Below are positions 17,592-26,444 of a DNA stretch of 64,000 bases, piece after piece. The position numbers were made by a program, and so were the translations under genes. Position 1 is the first letter of the stretch. Every line of letters starts with the position of its first letter. A model generated the notes under the pieces. That model did not search any database. It was not told the origin of the DNA and worked only from the letters and a program-made list of their open reading frames with translations. The stretch comes from Acetivibrio mesophilus (GTDB lineage Bacteria; Bacillota; Clostridia; Acetivibrionales; Acetivibrionaceae): contig NZ_RLII01000019.1 in NCBI RefSeq assembly GCF_004102745.1, positions 1 to 64,000 on the forward strand. The letters run 5' to 3'.

Positions 17592-19340
17592 ATGATTAAA
17601 GACCTGGCTCGAAGTATTCGTGAGTACAAAAAATTATCAATTATAACTCCGATACTCATAAGTCTAGAGGTAGTGATTGAATGTATAATTCCATTTATCA
17701 CTGCAAATTTGGTCAACCTAATTAAAAGTGGCTGTGAATTACGTACAATTATCAATTATGGAGTTGTCTTAATTGTCATGGCGTCTTTGTCACTCATGTT
17801 CGGTGCTATTGCAGGCTCAACTAGTGCCACAGCATCTTGTGGGTTTGCAAAGAATTTAAGAAAGGATATGTTCTATAGTATCCAGAATTATTCCTTTGAA
17901 AACATCGATAAATTCCTAACCTCATCGTTGATTACCCGTATGACTACCGATGTTACCAATGTGCAGCATGCGTATATGATGCTGATTCGAGTGGCTGTTC
18001 GTGCTCCTTTGATGCTGGTTTTTGCCTTTGTAATGGCCTTTGTAATGGGTGAACGCATGGCGTGGATTTTTTTGGTGGTTGTGCCGATTCTTGCGATTGG
18101 ACTTATTGTTATAACTTACAAAGCATTACCGTTATTTAGGAAGGTATTTAAAAAATATGACGCTTTGAACAGCTCCATTCAAGAAAATATTAAAGGAATG
18201 CGCGTTGTAAAATCCTTTGTTCGTGAAGATTATGAGCAAAAGAAATTTGATTTGGCAGCACAGGATGTATGTGCAGACTTTACAAGAGCAGAGCGTATCT
18301 TGGCTTTTAATGGACCTTTAATGCAGTTTTGTATGTATTTGGTTATGGTGTTCGTTTTGTCCTTTGGTTCCTATACCATTATTACCAGTCGAGGATTGGA
18401 TTTTGATATCGGGCAGTTTTCTGCTATATTAACATATAATTTTATGATTCTTAGCAGTTTGATGATGCTTTCTATGGTATTTGTAATGATCACTATGGCC
18501 AGTGAATCTGCTAAGCGTATTGTTGAAGTAATTAATGAGAAGAGTACATTATCAAACCCTGAAAAACCGATTCATACAGTAAAGGACGGTTCGATTTCCT
18601 TTGAGAATGTAAGTTTTAAGTATTCGGAAAAGGCAGAGCGAATGGCATTAGCGAATATAAATTTGCAAATCAAATCCGGCGAGACCATTGGGATTATCGG
18701 TGGTACGGGAGCCTCAAAGTCATCCCTCATTCAGCTTATTCCCCGTCTGTATGATGCAACCGAAGGGATTGTAAAAGTAGGCGGCGTGGATGTAAGAGAC
18801 TATGATTTGGATATCCTGCGTAATGAGGTTGCTGTTGTGTTGCAGAAGAATATTTTATTTTCCGGAACCATTAAGGAAAATCTTCGTTGGGGTAATAAGG
18901 ATGCTACGGATGAAGAATTGGTACAGGCGTGTAAACTCGCTTGCGCCGATGAATTTATAAGACAGTTCCCCAAAGGATATGACACCTATATTGAGCAAGG
19001 CGGATCCAATGTGTCCGGTGGACAGAAGCAAAGACTTTGTATTGCAAGGGCATTGCTCAAAAAGCCCAAGATATTAATCCTGGACGATTCCACCAGTGCA
19101 GTGGATACCAAGACCGATGCCAAGATTCGTAAGGCACTTAGGGAATATATGCCCGAGACAACCAAGATAATTATAGCCCAGAGGACAGCGTCTGTTGAAG
19201 ATGCAGATAGAATTATCGTAATGGATGGTGGTTCTATCAATGGAATCGGAAATCACAAACAATTATTAGCGGAAAATACGATTTATAGGGAAATATATAT
19301 TTCTCAAAATAAGGCAGGTGCACAAAGTGAAAATGAATAA
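17592..19340 (+). CDS. ABC exporter half-transporter, degenerate-site subunit
   Basis: 582 aa: six-helix ABC type-1 exporter membrane domain (about 1-300) and a nucleotide-binding domain (about 335-575). Walker A is GGTGASKSS, with Ser where the Gly before Lys is usual. The signature is VSGGQKQR. Walker B ends ILILDDSTSAVD, so the catalytic Glu after the Walker B Asp is replaced by Asp. This is the expected pattern for the non-hydrolysing half of a heterodimeric exporter such as BmrC/BmrD or TM287/288. The next gene supplies the canonical half and overlaps it. A GGAGGG site precedes the ATG. Substrate unknown; drugs or peptides are usual. Confidence 0.92.
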   Translation: MIKDLARSIREYKKLSIITPILISLEVVIECIIPFITANLVNLIKSGCELRTIINYGVVLIVMASLSLMFGAIAGSTSATASCGFAKNLRKDMFYSIQNYSFENIDKFLTSSLITRMTTDVTNVQHAYMMLIRVAVRAPLMLVFAFVMAFVMGERMAWIFLVVVPILAIGLIVITYKALPLFRKVFKKYDALNSSIQENIKGMRVVKSFVREDYEQKKFDLAAQDVCADFTRAERILAFNGPLMQFCMYLVMVFVLSFGSYTIITSRGLDFDIGQFSAILTYNFMILSSLMMLSMVFVMITMASESAKRIVEVINEKSTLSNPEKPIHTVKDGSISFENVSFKYSEKAERMALANINLQIKSGETIGIIGGTGASKSSLIQLIPRLYDATEGIVKVGGVDVRDYDLDILRNEVAVVLQKNILFSGTIKENLRWGNKDATDEELVQACKLACADEFIRQFPKGYDTYIEQGGSNVSGGQKQRLCIARALLKKPKILILDDSTSAVDTKTDAKIRKALREYMPETTKIIIAQRTASVEDADRIIVMDGGSINGIGNHKQLLAENTIYREIYISQNKAGAQSENE

Positions 19341-21225
19341 TATTAAGAGTAAAAAATCAATTATCCGTCGCTTGTTCAAGAATATATTAGAGTTTTATCC
19401 GGTAATGTTTCCGGTTGCTGTTTTATGTATATTGTTCAATGCAGCTATTAGCTCCATTCCTGCTATATTTATGCAGAACGTCATTGCTCTGATTGAGAAT
19501 AACTGGCAGACTGGGGACTGGAATGCAGTAGGAGAAAGAATATTATCCCTTGTTGCTATATTGGCAACGTTTTATGTATTATCACTCCTTAGCGGTATTG
19601 CATATAATCAGTTGATGGCAATTATCACTCAAGGAACCTTGAAGAAATTCCGTGGGAAAATGTTTGCCAAGATGCAGACGCTTCCAATTAAATATGTGGA
19701 TACCCACAACCATGGTGATGTCATGAGCGTTTATACCAATGATATTGATACGTTGAGACAAATGATTTCCCAGAGTTTCCCACAGCTTTTGTTGTCCAGT
19801 ATCTCAGTTCTCACCGTATTTGCAATTATGGTTTATTATTGTATGTGGCTAACCATTGTTGTATTAATAGGTGTAACCATAATGTTCTTTGTCACAAAAA
19901 AGGTAGGTGGCGGTTCTGCCAGATACTTTATTAAACAGCAGAAGGCTCTTGGACATATGGAAGGCTTTATAGAAGAAATGATGAATGGACAAAAAGTAAT
20001 CAAAGTATTCTGTCACGAAAATGAAAGTAAGGCTGATTTTGATAAGATCAACGAAGCTTTATTTAACGATGCCAAAACAGCCAATCGTTATGCCAATATT
20101 TTGGCTCCGATTCTAAATAATATCGGTAATGTACTGTATGTTTTTGTTGCTATTATAGGTGGTGTTTTATTGGTTACCAATGTGCCAAACTTGAGTATTT
20201 CCGGACTTGCCATGGGAATTAGTATCGTTGTTCCATTCCTCAACATGACAAGACAGTTTGTTGGCAATATTAATCAGGTGTCGCAGCAGATAAATGCTGT
20301 TGTTATGGGGCTTGCCGGTGCACAGAGAATCTATGATTTGGTTGATGAGGAGTCGGAACAGGATAACGGATATGTTACCTTGGTAAATGTCCGCGAGGAA
20401 AACGGTCAGTTGGTTGAATGTGAGAAGAGAACGGGAATCTGGGCTTGGAAGCATCCTCACAGTAGTGATGGTTCTGTAACATATACCAAATTAACCGGTG
20501 ATGTGAGATTGCATGAGGTTGACTTTGAATATGAACCGGGAAAAACAATTTTACATGATATCAGCCTTTATGCAAAGCCGGGACAAAAAGTAGCATTTGT
20601 TGGTGCAACCGGTGCCGGCAAGACTACAATTACAAACTTACTAAACCGTTTTTATGATATTGCCGACGGTAAAATCCGTTATGACGGCATCAATATAAAC
20701 AAAATCAAAAAATCGGATCTTCGTCGTTCTATCGGTATGGTACTTCAGGATACCAACCTCTTTACCGGTACTGTAATTGATAACATTCGTTACGGTAAAC
20801 TGGATGCCACTGATGAAGAATGTATTGAGGCTGCAAAACTCGCGGGGGCTGATGACTTTATTCGCCGTTTGCCCGATGGCTATCAGACAATGCTTACTGA
20901 AAATGGTGCAAATCTATCCCAAGGTCAGAGACAGTTAATTTCTATTGCCAGAGCAGCAGTTGCCGACCCTCCGGTTATGATTTTGGATGAAGCAACATCC
21001 TCCATTGATACAAGGACCGAAGCCATTGTACAGCGAGGTATGGATGCCTTGATGGAAGGTAGAACAGTATTTGTAATTGCCCATCGTCTGTCCACAGTTA
21101 AAAACTCCAATGTAATCATCGTATTGGATCAGGGACGTATCATTGAACGAGGCAATCATGAGGATCTAATAGCTCAAAAGGGCCAATACTATCAACTGTA
21201 TACTGGCGCATTTGAATTGGAATAA
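19327..21225 (+). CDS. ABC exporter half-transporter, canonical ATPase subunit
   Basis: About 632 aa: ABC type-1 exporter membrane domain followed by a nucleotide-binding domain with canonical Walker A (GATGAGKTT), signature (LSQGQRQ), Walker B with catalytic Glu (VMILDEATSSID) and the switch His in FVIAHRLST. A roughly 30-residue insertion rich in charged residues and Trp precedes the ATPase domain (RTGIWAWKHPHSS, about 368-380). It overlaps the upstream half-transporter gene. Start is uncertain: GTG 19318, GTG 19327 or ATG 19333; the GGCAGGTG site at 19313-19320 fits 19327 best. Forms a heterodimer with the previous gene product. Confidence 0.92.
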   Translation: MKMNNIKSKKSIIRRLFKNILEFYPVMFPVAVLCILFNAAISSIPAIFMQNVIALIENNWQTGDWNAVGERILSLVAILATFYVLSLLSGIAYNQLMAIITQGTLKKFRGKMFAKMQTLPIKYVDTHNHGDVMSVYTNDIDTLRQMISQSFPQLLLSSISVLTVFAIMVYYCMWLTIVVLIGVTIMFFVTKKVGGGSARYFIKQQKALGHMEGFIEEMMNGQKVIKVFCHENESKADFDKINEALFNDAKTANRYANILAPILNNIGNVLYVFVAIIGGVLLVTNVPNLSISGLAMGISIVVPFLNMTRQFVGNINQVSQQINAVVMGLAGAQRIYDLVDEESEQDNGYVTLVNVREENGQLVECEKRTGIWAWKHPHSSDGSVTYTKLTGDVRLHEVDFEYEPGKTILHDISLYAKPGQKVAFVGATGAGKTTITNLLNRFYDIADGKIRYDGININKIKKSDLRRSIGMVLQDTNLFTGTVIDNIRYGKLDATDEECIEAAKLAGADDFIRRLPDGYQTMLTENGANLSQGQRQLISIARAAVADPPVMILDEATSSIDTRTEAIVQRGMDALMEGRTVFVIAHRLSTVKNSNVIIVLDQGRIIERGNHEDLIAQKGQYYQLYTGAFELE

Positions 21226-21238
21226 AGCTATTCAATCT

Positions 21239-21296
21239 CAAGGTAAGAAAATTTTTCAGCAACCGAAAGATTTTCTTTGAACCTTGGAATTATAAT
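21239..21296. repeat. Hairpin element, copy 2
   Basis: AAGGTAAGAAAATTTTTC and GAAAGATTTTCTTTGAACCTT form a strong hairpin, followed by TATAAT at 21291-21296. The left arm and the distance to TATAAT are shared with copy 1 (10371-10426). It lies 14 bases after the ABC stop and upstream of the first pepD gene. There is no T run, so it is not a normal terminator. Confidence 0.55.
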
Positions 21297-21354
21297 AAGT
21301 ATGGGTAATAATATGTATATAGATATGATAAACTTGGAAAGACGGTGAAAGCTT

Positions 21355-22785
21355 ATGTCAACAATTCATACAATTGAACCCCGGAAAGTATTTCATTGGT
21401 TTTATGAGATCAACCGGATTCCGAGATGCTCCGGTGATGAAAAGAGAATTAGTGACTTTTTGGTGAGTTTTGCGAAAGAAAGAAATTTGGAAGTCTATCA
21501 AGATGAACTTTACAACGTAATCATCAAAAAGCCTGCAACTTCCAGTTATGAAAATGCACCTGCTGTCATCATCCAAGGGCATAGCGATATGGTTTGTATC
21601 AAAGGGGAAGGTTCTACTCATAATTTTGATACAGACCCGATTGAAATGATCGTAGAAGGGGATATTTTACGGGCAAATAATACAACTCTTGGCGGGGATG
21701 ATGGGATTGCCGTTGCTTATGGTTTGGCAATTTTAGATTCTGATGATTTAAAACATCCGGCTATTGAACTTTTGGTTACAACGGGGGAAGAGACAGGCAT
21801 GGATGGTGCAATGGCTTTAACTAATGAGCATTTAAACGGAAAGATACTACTTAATATTGATTCCGATGAAGAAGGTGTTTTTTTAGTTAGTTGTGCCGGA
21901 GGCGCAAACCAAACCATTACCTTTCCATTGAAAAAAGAAAAGAGAAGTGGCACCGGTTTGGAAATTAGAGTTTCCGGATTAAAGGGCGGACACTCCGGAA
22001 TGGAGATTATTAAACAGAGAGCAAATGCAATCAAATTATTAGCCCGCATTCTAGATAAATGCAGGGACAAAGTTACTTTGGCTAAGATTTCAGGTGGTAC
22101 CAAACATAATGCAATTCCGAAGGAAGCAGAAGCGGTTGTATTAACAGAAGATGTAAATGGTACAGTACGTGCAATAGAATCACTATCAAAAGAATTAAAA
22201 GAAGAATATCGGGTGGAAGATAAAGGACTAACTATTACCGTCAGGGAAGTTGGCGTTGAGGAAGTTTTCTTAAAGGAATTATCCGACGATATTATTGATT
22301 TTCTGATGATGACGCCTGACGGTGTGCAGTACATGTCGAAGGATGTTGAAGGTTTGGTGCAGACTAGTGTGAATAATGCTATAGTGGAAGAGAAAGAAGG
22401 GCAACTGGTTATTACAATTTCACTTCGTTCTTCATCCGGCAGTTCCTTAAGGGAACTACTAAACCGGGTGTCGTTAATTGCAAAGAGAACCCACGGTATA
22501 TCGCATGAAAACAGCTCTTATCCGGCATGGGAATATGATGATAAATCTGAAATCAGAAAAATAGCAGTTGGAGTTTTTGAAGATTTATTTGGCCAAAAAG
22601 CAAAATTAAACGCAGTTCATGCCGGTCTTGAGTGTGGTGTGTTGAAAAGGATTTTACCGGATGTTGATATGATTAGCTTTGGACCGAATTTGTATGACAT
22701 TCATACTGAAAAAGAGCATCTTAGTATTTCGTCAGTAGGAAGAACTTGGACATTCTTAATCCGTTTGCTGGAAGAGATAAAATAA
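21355..22785 (+). CDS. pepD: Aminoacyl-histidine dipeptidase (PepD, M20 family), copy 1
   Basis: 476 aa cytosolic zinc dipeptidase. The metal ligands appear in order: QGHSDMVC (His and catalytic Asp), TLGGDDGIAVAYG (bridging Asp), TTGEETGMDG (catalytic Glu and ligand Glu), NIDSDEEG (Asp), and the C-terminal His near DIHTEKEH. The lid (dimerisation) domain sits between, including SGLKGGHSGMEI. PepD cleaves Xaa-His and many other unblocked dipeptides, completing peptide use. A second copy at 29127-30551 is nearly identical. The ATG at 21355 follows a weak GACGGTGAAAG site. Hairpin element copy 2 precedes it. Confidence 0.93.
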   Translation: MSTIHTIEPRKVFHWFYEINRIPRCSGDEKRISDFLVSFAKERNLEVYQDELYNVIIKKPATSSYENAPAVIIQGHSDMVCIKGEGSTHNFDTDPIEMIVEGDILRANNTTLGGDDGIAVAYGLAILDSDDLKHPAIELLVTTGEETGMDGAMALTNEHLNGKILLNIDSDEEGVFLVSCAGGANQTITFPLKKEKRSGTGLEIRVSGLKGGHSGMEIIKQRANAIKLLARILDKCRDKVTLAKISGGTKHNAIPKEAEAVVLTEDVNGTVRAIESLSKELKEEYRVEDKGLTITVREVGVEEVFLKELSDDIIDFLMMTPDGVQYMSKDVEGLVQTSVNNAIVEEKEGQLVITISLRSSSGSSLRELLNRVSLIAKRTHGISHENSSYPAWEYDDKSEIRKIAVGVFEDLFGQKAKLNAVHAGLECGVLKRILPDVDMISFGPNLYDIHTEKEHLSISSVGRTWTFLIRLLEEIK

Positions 22786-22810
22786 AACGCTACAAGCTAA
22801 TCCTTCAACA

Positions 22811-22960
22811 TTATATATATTTATATGGCTTATCCAAGTTGTGACCTAGCTTTTTAGCTAATGCTACAGAACGTAAATCATGCGTGTCCCAACTTGGATA
22901 TAAGCCTCTATTTAGATATTCTAAAATTAGTTTTGCACCACAGGCAGTTGCAAGACCTTT
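22811..22960 (-). pseudogene. C-terminal remnant of a GNAT acetyltransferase
   Basis: Minus-strand frame encodes about 49 residues beginning GLATACGAKLILEYLNRGLY, then PSWDTHDLRSVALAKKLGH, ending in a TAA at 22811-22813. This is the conserved C-terminus of the large GNAT acetyltransferases (PF12746-type: G-L-A-T...R-G-L-Y-P-S-W-D...S-V-A-L-A-x-K-L-G). A stop lies just upstream in frame at 22961-22963, and the rest of the gene is missing. It is directly downstream of the CotH gene stop on the same strand. Confidence 0.65.
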
Positions 22961-22965
22961 TCATT

Positions 22966-25839
22966 TTATTTGTAGTCATGAGATGTAGTGTTAAAATGTT
23001 TTGCTATAATCATAATATCTTTTAAGTTAATCGCGTTATCTTTGTTGAAGTCTATATCTGCTTTGTATTCTGCATCAACTGGAGTAGTGTCGAATGCTAT
23101 CGCTATTTTCATAACGTCTTTCATATTTATGGCACCGTCCGATTTCCCATTTATCTCAATGTCTCCGGCCCATAAAATCAATGGTGACTCCTTTGAAGAT
23201 AAAGCCAAATCATTTGAAACGGTATCTTTTCGAACTTCCCTCGCAAGATAATTGGTTTTGCTTATTTTAAAAACATATTCTGCATTGCTTTGGGGGACAG
23301 ACAATTCAAAATATCCGTCTTCATCAGTCAATGCTGACACATTGAGGTCTAAAACTTCAACCTTGAAATTTGATTTTATATCAGCAGCCGTTGATGATAA
23401 ATCCGGTTCTATATATCCTGAAATTGTACATTCTGTGCTACTGTCTTTTTTAAATATCGCTTTTAAATTTATATTTTTTGTTGGCATTATTACCAAGGTG
23501 TCGGATGTTTCATCGGTTCCTTCCCACCGGTCAAAAACATATCCGTCTTCAGGAATAGCCGTAATTGTCAAAGGCACACCTTTGAAATAGGTTCCTGTCC
23601 ACTCTTCCGGGTTGTTCACTCCGCGGGTGGTATCTTTAAGATCAATGGAGTTAATACGGATAAAGCCCTTTGAAGTATCAGTCTCTAGGTTAACTGAATA
23701 AGTACCTGTAACACCAAATCTTTTGAATTTATTAATTATGTGTTGGGTCACATGGTAAGGACGTTCTTTAGCAAAGGTTTGCATTAACTCTACCTCACTG
23801 TCCCAATCCCAAATGGCTTGCCAGCGGGCATTGTGTTCGGGTATTGAAGGCGCTATGGCATTTTTGACTTCGTCTATTGTATCCATAACTAATTCAGAGT
23901 CAAAGCAGGTATTAAGATAATCAGCCATTCTATTTATAAACGCATTTCTGAATTCAGAATTCTCCAGTAATTTTTTAAAAAGAAATACTGACCATTCGCT
24001 TGTTGGGTTTTCTGAGGCATGGCTCAATGTATCATGTCTAATGCCGGCATCGCCCATCATTGGTCCAGCGAAGCCAAAATCCGTATCCTTTATTATCCAT
24101 CTCCATCTGCCGTCTTGTCCATAAGGTGCCTCTGGGTGGTATAAACCATCCTCAGTCTTGTATCTCCACATACTAACATTGTTCTGCGGCCAGTCACCAT
24201 TGGCAAAGTAAATATTCGCAACATAGCAATCAATAAAATTGTCTACATCCATTTTTGTCTTTATGTACTCATAATTATCTTTTTGGGTAATATCGTTTGA
24301 TTTAAGAAAGTCGATTATTTCATTTGTATAAGCTTTTGCATCTTCATCTGTTCCTTCATTTACTGTGATACTTCCGGAATAAGTAACTTCAAGTAGTGCG
24401 ACATTGTTCTTTTTTAGATTGTAATGGGATGCAAAATATATGTTGTCATATCGTTCACGAATGTTATGTATTCCCCAATATTCACCATTAATAAATACTA
24501 CTGAGGGCCTATACGCTTGTGTATCGAGATTCAAATGGGATACAAGCTTATGCATCAGTCCATCCCTAAACATGCTATTTGCCCAATCACTGCCGGAATT
24601 TCGTAAAACAAGACGTTTAAAATCGGTGATACTTTTTCCGGTCACTTTGTCTGTAAGTCCGGGAAATATATTATAGCTGATCTTATCTTTATAATCGTAG
24701 CCTCTGTCTGCATATAATCGAAGACTTTTTTGAGCAAATCCCTTAGAACCTCCTCCATGAAGCCTTACACCACAATAATGGGAAAAGCCCAGGGTTCCAT
24801 CCCTTTCAAAAAATTCCACATGAGCGGGTCTTTCCCAATCTGCACCGCTTTTATTGCTGTTTAAATAAATTCCGGTGTTCTTGTCAAATAAGTTTGCCTC
24901 GTCTGTTACAATTGAGATCACAGGGAGGCTGTATCTTGACATCATATTGGGATCTACAAAATAGGACCGAGTTATAGTTCGGCTTGTTTGACCGTCTGAC
25001 CTCACAGCAACAGCTTTTACTGTTGAACACTTGAATACTTCTCCTAAAGGAGGATACCAATAATACTCTCCTGTGTTAATCATGGATAATACATTAGGCT
25101 CTCCAGCTCTGCTTTTTATTTTTATCTTTCCGGAATATTCAAATGTATGTGGATCTCCGGGCTTCGGATCGGATCCGTCAAGGGTATAATAGACTTTGGT
25201 ATCTTCTTGGTTTACAGAGAGTTCCAATTCAAATTCCTCAGTGTAAAAACCGGCTTGGTGAGAAAAAACAGGCTCAAGAACAATTGTCTGTGAATTGTCA
25301 TTACTTGTGTAGGGGGTAGGTTTTGAAAAAATCAAAAATTCGTTTCCGCCGTCTGTACTTCTGCCATAGGATTCATCATCAGCCAACCTCCCATATATGA
25401 TAGAATCAATAACTTCACCGCCAGGAGTTTTCAATACTACTTTTTCTCCTTGAGCACTAAGTTTAAAGTTTGTATGCAGCTGTCCGTCACTTGCTACTTT
25501 ATTCTTATCAGAAGCCCAAATTACAAGATAACCTTTAGGTGGGATGCTCCCTTCAGGGAAAAACCATGTTGCACCATCATCGGAAATACTATAGCCTGTT
25601 AAATCCACAGATTCATCGGAAGCATTATAGAGCTCAATCCAATCGGAATAGGCTCCTCCTAATGTCCCGTGTTTAGGGTCATCAAGATCTCCGTCACGGA
25701 TAGTATTTGTGTTTGATGCCATGATTTCGTTTATATAAATACGATGTTCTTCAAGGATGGCAGCTTTTGCTTGTCCAAAATGCAACCCAAGGTTAGTCGC
25801 TAATACAGCAGATAATAAAAAACTAATGGTTTTTTTCAT
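22966..25839 (-). CDS. Cellulosomal CotH-type protein kinase with lamin-tail domain and dockerin
   Basis: 957 aa secreted multimodular protein. Domains in order: signal peptide (1-27); lamin-tail domain (about 33-165; SDWIELYNASDESVDLTGYS); a chitobiase-C-terminal-like beta-sandwich (about 195-300; KVYYTLDGSDPKPGDP); CotH domain (about 305-650; RLHGGGSKGFAQKSLRLYA and WRWIIKDTDFGFAG); an InlB-type B-repeat (about 740-795; GYVFDRWEG); a carboxypeptidase-regulatory-like module (ISGYIEPD); and a type I dockerin with two repeats (SDGAINMKDVMKIAIAF and KDNAINLKDIMIIAKHF). CotH proteins are atypical kinases in spore coats. The frame opens with a TTG at 25845, but GGGGAGG spacing favours ATG at 25839. 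The terminal dockerin predicts scaffoldin binding. Confidence 0.92.
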   Translation of the reverse strand: MKKTISFLLSAVLATNLGLHFGQAKAAILEEHRIYINEIMASNTNTIRDGDLDDPKHGTLGGAYSDWIELYNASDESVDLTGYSISDDGATWFFPEGSIPPKGYLVIWASDKNKVASDGQLHTNFKLSAQGEKVVLKTPGGEVIDSIIYGRLADDESYGRSTDGGNEFLIFSKPTPYTSNDNSQTIVLEPVFSHQAGFYTEEFELELSVNQEDTKVYYTLDGSDPKPGDPHTFEYSGKIKIKSRAGEPNVLSMINTGEYYWYPPLGEVFKCSTVKAVAVRSDGQTSRTITRSYFVDPNMMSRYSLPVISIVTDEANLFDKNTGIYLNSNKSGADWERPAHVEFFERDGTLGFSHYCGVRLHGGGSKGFAQKSLRLYADRGYDYKDKISYNIFPGLTDKVTGKSITDFKRLVLRNSGSDWANSMFRDGLMHKLVSHLNLDTQAYRPSVVFINGEYWGIHNIRERYDNIYFASHYNLKKNNVALLEVTYSGSITVNEGTDEDAKAYTNEIIDFLKSNDITQKDNYEYIKTKMDVDNFIDCYVANIYFANGDWPQNNVSMWRYKTEDGLYHPEAPYGQDGRWRWIIKDTDFGFAGPMMGDAGIRHDTLSHASENPTSEWSVFLFKKLLENSEFRNAFINRMADYLNTCFDSELVMDTIDEVKNAIAPSIPEHNARWQAIWDWDSEVELMQTFAKERPYHVTQHIINKFKRFGVTGTYSVNLETDTSKGFIRINSIDLKDTTRGVNNPEEWTGTYFKGVPLTITAIPEDGYVFDRWEGTDETSDTLVIMPTKNINLKAIFKKDSSTECTISGYIEPDLSSTAADIKSNFKVEVLDLNVSALTDEDGYFELSVPQSNAEYVFKISKTNYLAREVRKDTVSNDLALSSKESPLILWAGDIEINGKSDGAINMKDVMKIAIAFDTTPVDAEYKADIDFNKDNAINLKDIMIIAKHFNTTSHDYK

Positions 25840-26142
25840 ACCCAATTACCTCCCCTAAAACTTCAATTTATATTCTAAAGATATTATATCATAAAATTGA
25901 AATTACAGATATTTTATGACGATAAAAATATTCATTATTCTTCATATTATGAGTATTGAAGATGAAAGTATAACTTTGGAAGGAATATGGGTTCTTATAT
26001 GGTATACTCCCATTGTTCTTTTAATTTTAGTGTTTGATAATGAAGAACTGGCAAAAATATTTTATTGCTATATTGAACTGTAATAGCTATATTATAATGT
26101 TCAAATGGCATTGTAGTGGTTGTAAAGATTGCAAAACATTTG

Positions 26143-26171
26143 TTGACTATTTTGTTGATTGGTTATAAAAT
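26143..26171 (+). promoter_or_regulatory. Sigma-A promoter for the tryptophanase-family gene
   Basis: TTGACT (26143-26148), 17 bases, TAAAAT (26166-26171). A second, weaker candidate is TTGACA at 26244 with TAATAT at 26269. Either gives a leader of 170-270 bases. Confidence 0.65.
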
Positions 26172-26332
26172 ATTGATAGTAGCATGGTATTATAGTAGAG
26201 AAATACTATTATCGAGTAAGGTTTCCAATTGATATAAGCTTATTTGACAGATTGTTATTGTTTTTTGGTAATATGGTATTACGGATTCTGTTGATTAAGC
26301 ATATAAGATACGATATAGCACCTTTTCTTTAT

Positions 26333-26358
26333 AAATACCCTGTAGAGGGTATTTTTGT
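26333..26358 (+). terminator. Leader terminator (attenuator candidate) before the lyase gene
   Basis: AAATACCC and GGGTATTT form a compact stem with loop TGTAGA, followed by TTTTTG. It lies inside the leader, 87 bases before the ATG, with no complete gene before it on this strand, so it more likely acts as an attenuator than as a gene terminator. Confidence 0.55.
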
Positions 26359-26444
26359 ATTTTATGGTTAATTCTTAGTTGTACTATCCTATAATGCCAG
26401 CTTGAAAAAATCTTATAAAAAATAAAATTAGGGGTGATTGATGT

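Larger units (their letters stand above)
25840..26444. other. Long intergenic region: divergent promoters and lyase leader
   Basis: About 600 very AT-rich bases between the divergent CotH and lyase genes. It contains the promoter at 26143-26171 and the terminator-like hairpin at 26333-26358, annotated separately. 25860-26140 shows no gene or clear structure. Confidence 0.5.

Noticed and set aside
21717-22334. Long minus-strand open frame inside pepD copy 1, and a similar 256-codon frame in copy 2 (29489-30259)
   Set aside because: They lie antisense to conserved PepD codons with all catalytic motifs on the other strand; both are shadows caused by codon use, repeated because the gene is duplicated.
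22827-22906. Inverted repeat GGCTTATCCAAGTTG with CAACTTGGATATAAGCC
   Set aside because: It lies inside the acetyltransferase remnant, where both arms encode conserved residues, so chance is likely; the loop of about 48 bases makes a functional hairpin doubtful.
26273-26371. 32-codon frame in the lyase leader as a TnaC-like leader peptide
   Set aside because: No ribosome site and no Trp codon; it also runs straight through the terminator.
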